Program-made: the position numbers and the translations under genes
Assembly (NCBI GenBank): GCA_034509925.1
Contig: CM067528.1
Coordinates: 62,001-126,000 of the forward strand
Reading direction: 5' to 3'
Origin: Hirudinaria manillensis
Taxonomy: Eukaryota; Annelida; Clitellata; Hirudinida; Hirudinidae
Length of the DNA stretch: 64,000 bases
In this document: positions 1 to 14,009 of the stretch, one piece after another
Layout: each line of letters starts with the position of its first letter
How positions within the stretch are numbered: position 1 is the first letter of the stretch
The notes under the pieces: model-generated
Told to the model about the DNA's origin: nothing
What the model saw: the letters and a program-made list of their open reading frames with translations, nothing else
The model's database searches: none

Positions 1-991
<991 letters not shown>

Positions 992-1262
992 CCTCTCCTT
1001 TGATGTTTATTTTAGCAAAAAAAATTAGGTATTTGGAAAGTTAACACAATTCATGTGAAATGACGTCACCAAAGTACTAGTAGAACTTAATAGTTCGATT
1101 ATTATCGAATATCGAATTTTATAACCAAGCGTTTTTTTCAACCAGGCTAAAATTTGGCAAACTTCACAAAAAAGTCATTGACAAAACTATTTTATTGAAC
1201 AGAAAGTCGGGCCATAAACTTACTACAAAAAACACCTTAACGAGAAATAACATGGAATAATA
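992..1262. other. Short spacer between PDIA4 and RSPH1
   Basis: This 271-bp spacer separates the PDIA4 stop from the RSPH1 start, both on the minus strand. It holds the PDIA4 3' UTR, a polyadenylation hexamer at 1191-1196 on the minus strand, and presumably the RSPH1 promoter. No ORF or repeat is apparent. Confidence 0.6.
1191..1196 (-). terminator. Poly(A) signal of PDIA4
   Basis: An AATAAA hexamer on the minus strand lies 67 bp beyond the PDIA4 stop codon, at a typical 3' UTR distance. Confidence 0.6.
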
Positions 1263-4200
1263 TCACAATTCATCCTTCTTGTCTTTATGGATAGCTACTC
1301 CATACTTCTTGATGAATGCCATTAGCTCCTCTAATGTATGATTACCTTCAAAAAGCACAGGATCATCCTTTCTGTTGGATGGAGCAAAATAAATTGTTGG
1401 ATATCCTGAAGCAAAATAATTTGCTGGAGAATCATTAGCCATGGCATCCATTTTTGCCACAATAAGATTCTTTTCAGACTTTAGCCTTTTGGCCAGTTCT
1501 TTAAAAACTGGTTCAAATTGTTTGCAGTGCTCACACCAGGGAGCATACAATTCAACAAGAACATCTTTTTGAGGATCAAACACAATTTTTTCAAAACTCT
1601 TTCCAACTATTACCACCACTGGTCCTGCCTGTTTGCTTGGTATCTGTTGGGACTTGACTCGAGGTTTCAACAAACCTAAATGAAATAAATAAATTTTTAA
1701 AATATAATATGCTTTTAAATGTATGCAACCTTATTTTGTAAAACGTATGTGTGAAATACAGCAGCTCAATGAAAATCAATAATAAAAAATATATTTAGCA
1801 AGTCATTTGAAGTGACACAAACCTACAAATGAATGAAAAGGAGAAAACCCATACCAACAACAATGTTACCTTGATTGAATTTTGTGATAAAGGTGAGTAC
1901 TTCTTCATCGTCAAATTCTTCCATTGGTTTCATTGGAAATTTTCGACCTTCCTTTGAAATTATGCCTACATTAACTTCTTCCCCAGAGTCATCAAATCCA
2001 AATTCAGCAAAAATTTCCTTGTTGGCATCGTCATCGGCAATTGTAAAGGTTAGCTCGGGATGATCTATGGCAATATCTATAAATCTTCTCCTCCAAAGCT
2101 GGGTAGCTGTTATAAGCTTTGTATGGTTAGTTATTGCAAAGCTGAACAGCTGTTATAAGCTTTATCAACAGTTTTCTTATTGAACGAGTGTGTCAATTCA
2201 CGGCAGAGCAAAGTTTTGTAGATATAATCGAGTAATTTTCAAATGCACCAAATCTGAGTTTGACAAAAGTAATTAAGTCTAACCATCTCTGTGTTCAAAA
2301 GACCAATCCACTGTGTAGAAAAAGATAATAAGCGGCCTTTTGTCTTTATATTGTTTATCTTTAGTGTGCTCGTTATATTCGCCAACAAGAGGAACTTGAT
2401 GCTTGTCAATGAAATTGCCTATGTCACCAGGAGTACTGTCCTCCTTTTAATAAAAAATGTTAAGCATTTGGCCAACATCACAACACATCTTACACTATTT
2501 GACACTTGTACTTACGGAAAGGTTCAGTGACCTATATATGGGTTCATGCTTCGAATGGAAATTTTCAGTGTAGAAGATGAAAAAGGCAGAATGGTTCACC
2601 TTGAATGCTGCTTGGTGAGAAGGTTCAAATGAATGATAGAAAGAATAATCATCCCTCCTCTCATTGGCTAAAAGAATTCAAATGTTTTGTTACATTGGCT
2701 TTAAACATTAAATACCAAAAAATATTAAGCAATTACTGAGCTCAAGATAAGCCTTATAAGCTTTATCATCTGAGCTATTGAAAAAAGCCACAAAGACGCA
2801 AGCATATTCTCTGGATGCAATTTTGGTTTTCAGATCTTTCAAATCAGCAATAGCAGAAGAACCATCCCCTATGTGCTTCCCAACATACTCAACAATTGCT
2901 AAAATCATAAGCATGATAAATTAATTGACTGAAGTTATAATTCAGTTGTCAGAGACAATCTATTTACCCCACTTATCTCTGGCATCACTCTTAAAAGGAT
3001 AGTCTCTCCCCTTCCTAAAGAACTTCAGAGTGGGATAATTAGCTATCTCAAAATGTTTAGCCAGCTCCTCTTCTTCTATGGCATTAACAATAGCAAATGG
3101 AACTGTGTAATTTTGCTTCACCAATTCTTTGGCAGCCTTCTCATATTCCGGAAGCATTTTCTTACAATGAGCACACCTGCAAATATTAATTACTAAGTCT
3201 GAGTAATCAATATTGTAACTTTATATTCAATTTATGCTTTAAATTTTTGTATTTCATTTTTTTTTATTAAATAAAAGTTTTAAATGGTTAAGAATATATT
3301 CTATCAGATTTTTAAAAGTATTTAAATAGTGACTAATACAATTCAATCACAAAATCATATAGCCACCAAAAAATCTGACCATGGAGCATAAAACATGACC
3401 ACCATGAACTCCTCTTTCTTTGTCACCTCTGTGAAATTATTTCTGGTCAAAGTAACTGTCTCATTCTTTGGGAACTGATAAAATGGATCACTATATGCTT
3501 TCATATGATCCACTATGCCTATTAAATTCAGCAAGATATCAGAAAAAGATAAACTTAAAATGACTGCAATTTTAAATTCCTCTTAAGTACTAATGCTACA
3601 AAATATTTGTAAATAATTTTCCAATCCATTTAACTTTTTAAATTGCAACAAATTTTCTCCTGTTCGCAGATAATCAAATCTCACCCCATTTCATATATTA
3701 GATAGTGATTGGTCTGTGCATTTTAACCTCTTACTTGGTTATAAAAACAAAATTTTAATTAATTTGGGCCAAAATCATGTGTGCTATCCTACCATCCACA
3801 TCACGTGGCCCATCATAGTCAATTTGAACACCTCTTTTGAAGATTATCATTGTGGGATAGCCTTTCACCTCAAACCTTTATGGAAAGGCAAATTTTTCAA
3901 ATACAGTACAAAAAATTAAGCGCTCTTCAAACCTTTCAGAAAGTTCTGTTTCAATGGTGGAATCTACTTTTGCTAGATAAACTGGTGGGTCCTGCCAACG
4001 TAGATTTTTAGCAGCTTTTTCATAATTTGGAGCTAAGTTTTTGCAATGACCACACCTTCGAATAAAAATAAAATTAAAATAACGTATTTTTTAAATTTTT
4101 ATTTTCATCTATTAATCTTTACCATGGAGCATAAAATTCAACGAGAGCTGTGTCTTTCGAACTTACGAATTCATCAAAATTGTTTTTGTCCAAAACGTAT

Positions 4201-4395
4201 ACATCGTTCTCTATATTAAATCGCATATCATCTTCATCTGATAAGAATATTTATGCCATTAATGCGGTTCCCGAGAATACAATAATGTGAAAGACATTTA
4301 CCATTTGGCGTGGTTGTCAGCTCACCTTCACTTAAAGCACTTTTCCAAAACAAATTTAAGACTAGGAAAGTTACTACAAATTCGATGCTTTTCAT
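1263..4395 (-). CDS. PDIA4: Protein disulfide-isomerase A4 (ERp72) homolog, ER-retained
   Basis: This is a thiol-disulfide oxidoreductase of the ER lumen with three catalytic thioredoxin (a) domains. Exons (minus): 4302-4395, 4123-4237, 3933-4055, 3793-3875, 3380-3518, 2968-3176, 2737-2898, 2516-2668, 2284-2443, 1870-2106, 1263-1675. The protein starts with a hydrophobic signal peptide ([20 protein letters not shown]). The three active sites read CGHC, CAHC and CEHC, in the order expected for ERp72, and each is split by an intron after the APW codons. Non-catalytic b and b' domains follow (exons 7-10), then the last a domain and the retention signal KDEL. The length, about 628 residues, matches the family (human about 645). 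The summed exon length is 1888 nt, one base over a multiple of three, and the excess maps to a T/A run at 2640-2643 in exon 8 (see findings). Confidence 0.93.
2101..2168. repeat. 44-bp-spaced duplication at a PDIA4 splice acceptor
   Basis: The string agctgttataagctttrta occurs at 2105-2123 and again at about 2149-2167. The first copy spans the acceptor of PDIA4 exon 10 (exon edge 2106), so the intron contains a second copy of the acceptor sequence (cttataacag on the minus strand). Confidence 0.7.
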
Positions 4396-6382
4396 TTAGT
4401 TAGTTTCACACTCTTAAAACCGATAAATCGAGTATCAAAATTCCAGTAGATACAGCTTCGGAGTCTTCCACTGTGTATATAGTACCGGTTACTCTCTAAA
4501 TATTCTCGAAGCAACTTGAAGCATATAATAAATGAAACAGAATTACGAAATTTTATCAAGGCAAAATTCTTGGAATTTAGCATAAAAACCAATCATTACG
4601 ATTAGGTTACGATCTAATTCCATAGAAACCAATAGAAACTTGCCAGCTGACAAATTAAGTTTTTTTATAGCGCACAACTATTTTTAAAATTTCAATCTAT
4701 TTATATCCCGGGGAAGAACTACATAATAAAATATTACAATAATTATAAAGATACAGATAATGATAATAAAACGATTAAATTAGATACTTGAATTCTTAAG
4801 AACTTCAAAACCATTTTTAATGCTCAAGCATTTTTTGTGTTTTACCTTTAATATTGTAGTTTTTACTCGCCAGTAATTATCTTGTTGATGTACAGTACAA
4901 TAAGCAGATCGAGGAGAAACCATATCATTATCTTATTATCACATAGTTTAATATTATGAGTATGAGGCAACAAAGAACTTCAGCTCGACCACGAGAGTCG
5001 CCGGAAAAGGAGATACCATACTGTTCTTATTTATTAATGCGAATCTTAGGTAATTGATTTGGAGAGAGAAAGCACAAGTAACTATTAAAAGTCCAGCCAC
5101 AACATATTGATTGACAACTATTAAGTCTAACTATTGTTATTTGGTAATGAAGTCAAAACAGCGTTACAATGTAGCTGACGAACCTTTTACTTGCAGAGGT
5201 CGTGCGTGCTGTCCATTGGTTAAACAAATGAACACTTCCACATAATCTCTTCCTAAGAATAAAGATTTGGACTTCCAGCATGCTTAGATTTTGCAAACTT
5301 TTATACTACTAATGGTGGAAGGGAAGAATCGTGCACTGGTATTTGCGATTTTAAGAGGCTGGTTGCTAACAGAGATCCTAGTATAAATTTAATACTAATA
5401 CTGGTATACCAGGACGGATAAACGGGGATCAGGGTCAAAAACTGAGCGTTTTGATCTGGGCGCCAAAAGTCCTCGCTACATCACTGTTCACTTGTAACAA
5501 AGTATGGAAAATTTTCTTCGAATTATGGTCGATATATCTTAAATGAGGCCACATTTTTGGTATAACGTGAATATTAATTTGATAAACAATATTCAACTCT
5601 TATTGAGTCGAAAGACGCAACAATTGATGACTGAAAACATGCTTCAATTTTGTATGCATTTATAACGCCCTATCCCTAATTCTGCAGGCCTGCTTTCGGA
5701 TTTTGTGATTCGTGGGTTCTGGCCGAGATTCCACTCCCCACTTTGCATGAAACTAAAATCTTAGATAACTCTAATTTTCCAGAGATTATTGTGTGGTTCA
5801 CTGAATTATCTATTTCCATTCAACTCTTTCTGATGTCAAAATATTCAAATAACTTCAATTTTTAAATAAACTTTGAAAATATCGGATATTTTCGAATGAA
5901 AATATATATTGAATATATCAGCCAACCTTGTTTAAGAGTGAAACTCCTTTTATTTTGAAAAAAAAAACGCCCACGAATTATTACTCGGCAAAATTTAAAG
6001 TAGCAAGTTCAAGCAGGAGTATTCATTCTGGATAAACTGGTAATCCGTAATTCTGCGAAAGCTTGCATATTCTGGTCAACAAAAGTTGGGCTGCTTGTAA
6101 ATGGTGCCTGCTATCCAAAGATACTATACAATTCATCAGATTGAGGAAAATTCCAATTGGTACAAATTGCAGCAAAATTCAATACATATTAAAGCGCTAG
6201 AAAGCAAAATCAAACAAAATAAGCTTTTTGCAATAAATTGTCAATAACCTACCCACCAAACATATTGTACTCAAACAACATTAAATTTTTCAAAAAATTT
6301 CCTGCTGTATTTAGGCTTTGATTTTTCTGATTGCAGAAAAGGCTCTTGGGTATCGTTGCACCAAGGTGTAATCAAGGACTGA
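4396..6382. other. Intergenic region upstream of PDIA4
   Basis: This AT-rich region of about 2 kb lies between the PDIA4 start and the MATE stop. It contains one possible short two-exon coding region (4956-5231, listed separately). Otherwise I see no conserved protein, RNA gene or clear repeat. Confidence 0.5.
4956..5231 (+). CDS. Possible small two-exon ORF, unassigned
   Basis: An ATG at 4956 opens a 94-nt exon ending at a GGTAATTG donor after 5049. A polypyrimidine-ttgcag acceptor at 5196 continues in frame (G then AG GTC GTG) to a TGA at 5229-5231. The predicted peptide is about 43 residues: an Arg/Ser-rich start, then CSYLLMRILEVVRAVHWLNK. It begins 560 bp from the divergent PDIA4 start, so it would share a promoter region. 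I recognise no family. The support is splice-site quality and frame closure only, so this may be chance. Confidence 0.25.
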
Positions 6383-9300
6383 TCAAGTGAATGTTTCAGG
6401 ATGGAGAGAGTACACTCCAATATGTGAGTTAAACACTGATGGGTAGAAAATGGATGCATTGTGCATCTTGACATTGATGCAATCAATCTTGCTTTTTGGA
6501 ACAAATATATGAATGCAGATGCCAGTAATCAAAATTAGAACAAATGTTACAAATATGGGAAGGCGTCTCAGAACTAGTCTTTGTAACGATGGTCTAATTA
6601 TGAGCTCATCATCTGTTTCAGCTTGATGTGCCAATTGAGGATCCACATCAAGAAGAACTGCATGGAAAAAAATATTAAAAGTTATCATGACAAAATAGGT
6701 CATACCTTCTGATTCCATACTGCCTTGCCCAACATTGACTTCAGACTGATTCTCTTCTTCTGAATAATAACTCGCAAAATGGACACCAGCTCTTATCTGA
6801 GCCTGAATTACACAAATTACAACTGTGGCACAAGCAGGAAATCAATTTAAAATGTGTGACTTAAGCTTATTAATTAATTAAATATTACATTTCACAAGTC
6901 TAAATATATACTATCAAGTTATTCAAATTTATGTTAATTATTCTGTTACAAATAACAAAACATCATTGTCCAATAAATGCTCTATATAACAGGAAACAGC
7001 TGTCCACTAATGCTGGTTAATCCATCAACAAGACTTCTGCAGAATAAAGAAGTCCACATGGGATATTATTAAGGATTGTTGTCCAATATTAAATTATATG
7101 CAATAATAAAAACACCTGCTTTCATAAATGGAAATGTATGTAAGGCCAGATTTATTCAATCTCTAGCCAAAAACTTGGGTCATACCTTCTGATTCCATGC
7201 TGCCTTGCCCAACATTGTCCTAACCCTAACATTAACCCAAAAAAATTTGGTTTAATTATTTCTAAGAGATGTCGTTGTCCTTGTCGAGAAAAATTTGAAG
7301 AATGGTGAGTTATGAAAGACTATTATAAGAATAGTAGAAATAGTCAGCAAAAGGTTTGGACCATGCCACTTCTCACAATCTCAGTTTATGATGCTTCAGA
7401 AGAACAGATATTTGTCTAATTGACATTGAAAATAATTTAAATGCCTATATTATTCTATCCCACTTCAAATCTTTATTTGGTTTTAGGGTCACATTATCTT
7501 TTATTTATGTATTACCCAAGTATTGCCTTAATGACTTATCAGTAGTTCCTTTAAATAGGAGGTAACCTCTCTGGGCACAGTTAAATAATGATATAGATTT
7601 CAGTCCAACATACTTAACATCAATTTTCTCACTTGTATATTTTATTTTATGTCCTTATATTATAAACAAATAAGTAAAATTAAAATTTTTGAAAAGAGCA
7701 GATTTGTTACTCGACAATCTAATTATCAAATTATGTTCGTCAAATAAAATTTCATAATTTCCTCTCTAAAAAGTTGCCTAAGAGTTATTTTCTGATGGTG
7801 AATGGATTACCTCAGGAATTTTCAGCAAATTACCTTGTCAGTTTCAGCCTGCCAATTCATACGGGCTACAAAAGCAAAGAGACAAATGTTTTGTACAAAA
7901 AGCCCAATGATAAAGCCCCACCAAAGACCTGAAATACCATTAAAATAAGTCATTGTGTACTCAAAAGCAAAATAAATTTATTTGAACAATTCCAAGTATT
8001 ATTTTCAAGTTACATAAGCATAAGTGTGGCAAGTAGTAAGAAATAATAACTGAGAACTGCAAATTAATTTTATAGTAATTTATTTCATAACAAACAATAT
8101 GAGTATTACTAAGCTCTTGTTACTACCATTACGAACGATAAGTGTGTCTTAATCTGGCAGAAGTTAATGCGACCCATGATAACTTGTCTGGCATAATCAA
8201 AATATAAAAATTTGAATAACGACAAAAAAATACTCGTGGATATCTTTAATGTAATTTATAAATCTAATAAAGTCCAAAACAAAATTTCCATAAAAAACCT
8301 GATAGCTTGAGTTTTGTGGCAAACATCAAAGGGATACCAACTGGAAGGGCAACAACATAAAAACTAATGAATATTATTATAGCTCCCAATGTCTGCCTGC
8401 CTGTGCCTCTAATGATGCTGATACCAACTCCCTGAAAACAATTTTAATTCCAATGAACTAGAGCATAATATCTCTGAGAAAAAAAAACATACACCAAATC
8501 CTTCAAAGAAGAGAAAGATAGCCACAAGAGGCAAGATATTCCCAGTATGTTTGACTAGATCACTATGACAGAAGAGCATTTACATTTTATTGGCAAATTG
8601 AAAAAAAGAATTAATTATAAAAATGATCTGAAAAAATGATGAAAAAAAAAGATCATCATCTAGAATAAGCACTTACCTGTTGCTTGTGAATACAATAGGT
8701 ATGTAGTATCTCAGCAGATAGCAAAGAAATGCAATGAAGACAGATATAATACCTATAGTAGAGTTCTTTAATATTAATTTGCTAATGGATAGTAAATTAG
8801 AATTTTTCAGAAATATTGATAAACACAGTTAACAGAATGGTAATTAAACTTATATTCCATATCTAAATATTTACTGTACTCCCATTTCTCAGCTTGTTAC
8901 CATGACAGGGAATATGGTGTCCAAGCTGCAGAGTCAAAGTAGTAAAAAAATAGGCAAAAGATTTGGAGAAATCAAGAAAATAATTGTATTTAGTGGCAGG
9001 TTGTGCAAACTGAATGATTCTAGATATCTGGATAAGTGACAGGAAAACTCACAGGCACAAATTTTATCGGTTTGCCATGGATTTCCAGAGACCAAAATTA
9101 AGGTGAAAGCTCTAATAACAATTTACAATTTGAATTTTGGGTCACAAAAATTGCTAGAATGCATAAAGAAGAACCCCACACAACAAGCGCTTTAGAAATA
9201 CTGCTACCATAACTCTGACCCATCACCTAGACATACAAAACAAAAAACAGCAACATAAAGCCGACATGAGACATAAGATTCTCAACAGCATTAATCCAAA

Positions 9301-12236
9301 ATAAAAAAAAAACCAATAGATAAAAACAGACAAATGAGCCCTCCCCCCTCTAAACACTAGCTCAGGAATGCTGATCAAAACACACTCAGGAAAAAAATAG
9401 TCATGAAGCAGAAACTTTGCTACCCCTAGTCCAACTAGATTTTAAATAATGTTGAGAATGATTAATACATCTAAATTATGGTTTGGAAAATCTGGCATGG
9501 AATGTCGACTAAAATATTTATAACCTTGAATAGTAATTGCAACTCTGCAAGTGGTGATAGCTCCTAATGGAGCCTTACTTCCCAAATATTGGCCAATTCT
9601 TGCAGTACTTGCACTGCCTAATCCAAGAGGTATCTGGAAAACATAATATTTAAAGATTCCTTTATTATCTTGTAATTAATTATTTAAATGATAAACAATA
9701 CCATCCATGCAAATCCTTCCACCTGAAAGCATATAGAAAATGCACTAATATCCTCTTCACTCAGCAGTCCTACATAAACACTGATCATGATTAAGATTAA
9801 CATCAATAATATTATGGCAATTTTGAAACACTTCCTCCTTAAAATCGCTACTTAAAAAGATAAGATTTCAACATAGATTTTGAAGTAAATTTTAGGTTGA
9901 TGGAAGAGTTTTCAAGGAGAGAGGCAATTGGTTCCTTAAACAATGATGTTTGTGGCAGAAAAACATCAGTTTGAAGAGGTCTCAGATAGTGATAATTCAA
10001 GCTTTCCCAGGTATAAAGGCTTAAGTAACAATAACCTAATGCTAGACATAAATCCAAATCCAATCAAAATTGTTATATCAGAAATCAAGGAGTGAGCTTC
10101 ATTTAGTTATTCTAGTTCTTTGCAAAGACATTTTGGCCAAGATTAGTCAAAACGTGAGATATTGTTTGAAAGAAAATTCCTGACCTGCAAGAAATGTTCC
10201 AATTTCGGTGCAGAACCAGAATATAAATGTCATGAAGATGCTAGAAAAAGCCACACGTCCAAAGTTGTCCCAATCTTCCAGACATTCTCTGCTCCATCCT
10301 CCAATATATAAAAATGAAATTGAAATCTCAAAATCTAAATTAAAAATAATTGGAATCAAACAATTTATTTATAGATATCTCAATTGTTTAATGTCTTAAG
10401 GTAGGTTCAACTGAAATTGAAGTAATTCATTTAAGGAACCTGGCCATGTCTCCCTATAAATTCCACTAAACCAAATGTAAGATATAAGAAGAACAAAGAC
10501 AGTGTAATATGTTAATACCAGAGAAATGGCTGAACCTCTGAAAAAATAAATTTTGATAAATATTTAACATGAATTGTGCGAAACAAAAATTAACTTTTAA
10601 AATTAAGATTAAATGTGGTACATTTGCACATGTTAAATCAAACTTCATAAGGCTAAAGGTTTAGAAATATCAACATATCTTTCTGATCACTTATCTGCGA
10701 CAATTGAAAACTATGCAAAATAAAACAAATAAACATTGTTTCAACAATTTAAGTAAAAGTGAGATTTTAACAAATCAACGTGATTTAAACAAATAGGTTC
10801 TGAGATTAAAGTTTAAAATTGGAGATTCTCTTCAATAAGTTAGCTTATGGGAGATCATTCAAGATTTGTGGTTTGCATTATGAAATGAGGCATATCATGG
10901 AGTTTATAACATTTACATGGTTAGTATCTTACCATCTTTATACTTTCTTTAGAAGAGACTGATTTATAGCCATTAATTTATAAGTTTCATAATGAAATGT
11001 CAAGTTCATTTCCAACCTGATCCCAAGACCAGCCAGGTAGACAAGACAGTAATGAAGGAGAGCATTTATTCCACAGCTGGTGATGCATATTAGTAAGTTT
11101 GGAATCACACTGTTCTATATACAACTTAAGAATTCATTTCTTTGGCTCAAAGGTTGGAATTAAATTATTTTATTAAGTAACCTGGCAAAGAAGGTAACGC
11201 ATCAACATAAAAATCCAACAATAGGCCTGCACCCAAATATAATGTAAAGCTCATATTTTAAAACAAAAACAAATCAGTTGTAGAAAGTGTGATAATTTTA
11301 AAATCTAACTAATGCTCCAGGAAGAAAGATTTCATTGTATTCTTGAGCCATCCTGTTAACAATATATTTATAATATATTTATATTTATCACAAAAGACAA
11401 TTTTGATTAAATAATTCTTATCTAAACTTTGTAAATATTCATCTTAATTTAGTAAAACTATGGCTAATTAAGCCAACTAAGTTTATCAGGATGATTTCAA
11501 GAAGTTTTCCAAAAATTACTTTGCAATATGTTCCTCTTGTCTCAAAAGTATAAGAATTTTCTCAGTATTGATCAAAACAGCCCAAATGAAAAAAGAACAC
11601 AAAATTCCAAATAGTAGTCCTAAAGTTTACCATTAACTTAACTCAAAAATCATCAAATGAAATATTAAAAAAGCACCTTTTTGAAGATAAACCCCCATTT
11701 TCATTTTGTTTGTGCTTCCATAGGTCTAAAAATCATCAGAAAAAAACTATTAACCTTGTTTTTCATATATAAATGATAAACAATATTTATAAATGATAAA
11801 AGATATTTTCACTACATCCATTGTATCTATATACCTGTGAGAAAAATGTGTCTCCACCAAAAGCTAAACCTCTACCAATGCTAATGCAGCTTATATAGAT
11901 CATCTGAAAAAAAGTATGGTTATTAATTGCATGAGATTCAGTCACAGATCATAACACAAACGCTTTTACAATCAATTGTAATACCAACTGATAAAGCCAT
12001 GGCTACAGAGGCAAGCTCGATTTTTCCAAGGTGTCCACAAAACATAAGACTAACTGGTTGAATAAGATAATGGAACAATATCGAAAGAGACTGTCAAAAA
12101 TATTAAATACATTATATTTGAATCATGAATTTGGTTAATCACTTACTGTTGGCCAGGCAAGTTTAAAAATGCCTTTTAATTCGTATAGAAATCCAACTGG
12201 AAAGCATGTCCTTCCACTCGTTTGCATTCCTTCCAT
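6383..12236 (-). CDS. MATE-family multidrug and toxin extrusion transporter (SLC47-like)
   Basis: This is a multi-pass membrane antiporter exporting organic cations in exchange for protons. Eighteen minus-strand exons close in frame for 576 residues (human MATE1 is 570): 12147-12236, 11989-12090, 11835-11903, 11677-11725, 11520-11619, 11310-11352, 11182-11226, 11017-11114, 10440-10537, 10185-10298, 9702-9769, 9525-9633, 8677-8752, 8493-8562, 8299-8431, 7834-7928, 6706-6802, 6383-6657. Hallmarks along the chain are CGHLGKIELASVAMA (TM1-2 loop), TYGSTNK, GWSRECLEDW before TM7, the repeat-2 stretch SASTARIGQYLGS, IIRGTGRQTLGA, and VALPVGIPLMFATKLKLSGLWWG. The final exon adds a C-terminal extra TM helix, as in vertebrate MATEs. 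Two carboxylates important in human MATE1 appear replaced (see findings). Orthology to SLC47A1 versus A2 cannot be decided. Confidence 0.92.
7178..7217. repeat. Duplicated MATE exon end and donor site inside the next intron
   Basis: Forty bases at 7178-7217 match 6698-6737 with one mismatch. The 6698-6737 copy spans the 3' end of MATE exon 17 and its splice donor. The copy lies in the preceding intron (6803-7833), exactly 480 bp away in the same orientation. Confidence 0.85.
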
Positions 12237-14009
12237 GTTTTTATTTTGCTCAAAAAGAACTTTGATATTATTAATAAATGCCTTCAGGCTCTTTCTTTAA
12301 AAAGATATCTAAAATTTAAATTGATTTACAGTGACCTCCCACATAATTTCAACCAAACGGCGGTATCCGACAGACCGCCAGCACTTATACAGAGGAAACG
12401 GATAATTGCGAAGCTGTTTTCAACCTCATTCGTTGCAACAACTCGATCATAACAAGTTCTACGATTAGAATATTGCAGCTAAAAGATGTTAGGATTTTTA
12501 AAAACAGTTTGGAAGGTATAGGCCACACTGAAATTTATGGGCATCATGCATGCACTACATGCTGACACATTCGCTCAATTGGCTGCCAGACATCTGACGC
12601 TCAATTTTCTCAATTCCAATGTCCACTCTTTCCGTCTGACCTCTAACGACCCCAAACGAGTGCCCCTAAGCATTCTAGATAAGTCGTCTCGTGCACATAA
12701 TATGCAACTATCCGTACCGCTTTGTCGTTAATCATTCAATCTCCGTCGGGCGCAACCGATCTATTAGGCACAGCTGATGCTTATTTTGTTGCACTACCAT
12801 AACGGACGCTCATTTTCGCAGAATAACTCAGTAGCTTATTGTTTTTATGTTCTCTTGTGGTGTAGAACGTGAAATACGAATTTGAACGTCATTCGTGCAT
12901 TGGTCATTTGTTCTCAGGCACACAGCGCCCGATTGCGTCATATTCCTCATTTGTCAAGAATAAGATTGGTGAAAAGTTATTGTACATTATTTAAATCTAA
13001 TGATGTTATTTATAATGGATATTTATCATTGCAACTTTCCGCGATCCCACGATGCCACGTTTGCCTCATTATGCATTTCTTCTCTTTTAGATTTTGATAT
13101 ATAATATGGGTAATTTGAAGAAAATATTATTATTTATAGACTAAAATGTGCTATAATCAAAATTTAGAGATTTATGAAATTTTCCAATACTTTTGTACCT
13201 AATCGAGGTACTTTATTAGTGCCTTATGTATCGAAAAAGAACAAGAGTTATTCTTGTGTCCAGCTTCCATAATAATAAGTCCATTGATTTAGAAACAAGT
13301 GGAAAAAAGGAAGCCATCCACCTTCCGAAACTCTACAAAGGGGGGACTAGACACTTTTGATGGAATGTGTGCAACTTTTAATGTTGCAAGAAACATAGAA
13401 TGCCATCCAATAGCCATACTCTCCACTACGTTGATTATTGGTGGCATAAACTCCAAAATAATTTCTTAGAAATGATATGAAAACAATAACAAGAAAATTG
13501 TTCCTAAAGCATCTCTCCCAAGAATGCACTTTAGGTGAATATCAAAATGAAAAAGCAGTTGGCACACCACTTCACATTCAATGAAACTGAAATGTTGTCA
13601 ATCCCAAACTTTTGGTAAGAGAAGGTCTGGACGACATCGCTTATCAAGACAAAAACTTATTTATATCTTAATGTGATCTGCTGTGCACAACGGACCCGTT
13701 CTTGTCGATCCTCATAATGTGCCCATGGAGAGTTATACCTCCACATACCTGGGGTACCAGATGCAAAATACTTTTTCAATGCGTTAGAATGGAGAAGGTG
13801 CTTCTATAGTCAGTTCTAACTGTTTAAGGGTTAAGATACAATTCCAAAACATTACCCAGTAGATGTTGCTCGATTTCAAGGGTATTTTTAAGGCATCACT
13901 TTCAAGACTTGCAAAATTTTTAGTGATCATCTTTTGTCTCTAAGATCATTTTTAAGGCACTGCTTTGCTTAATATCATACTTGATTTATTTTTGGTGATC
14001 ATGGTTTGT
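12237..14009. other. Intergenic region between MATE and HIBCH
   Basis: This 1.8-kb region holds the MATE promoter side and the HIBCH 3' flank. Short ORFs (for example 12537-12731 and 12882-13097) show no family features. Near 13917-13950 and 13989-14022 an imperfect direct repeat of about 34 bp (ttttt-r-gtgatcat...gtctmtaagat) runs into the HIBCH 3' end. Confidence 0.5.

Noticed and set aside
8425..8500. Apparent extra G at a MATE splice acceptor
   Set aside because: Choosing the stronger GTATGT donor (exon edge 8493) instead of GTGTAT makes the phase correct.
12537..13097. Plus-strand ORFs between MATE and HIBCH
   Set aside because: Short, no ATG context or splice support, and no family features.
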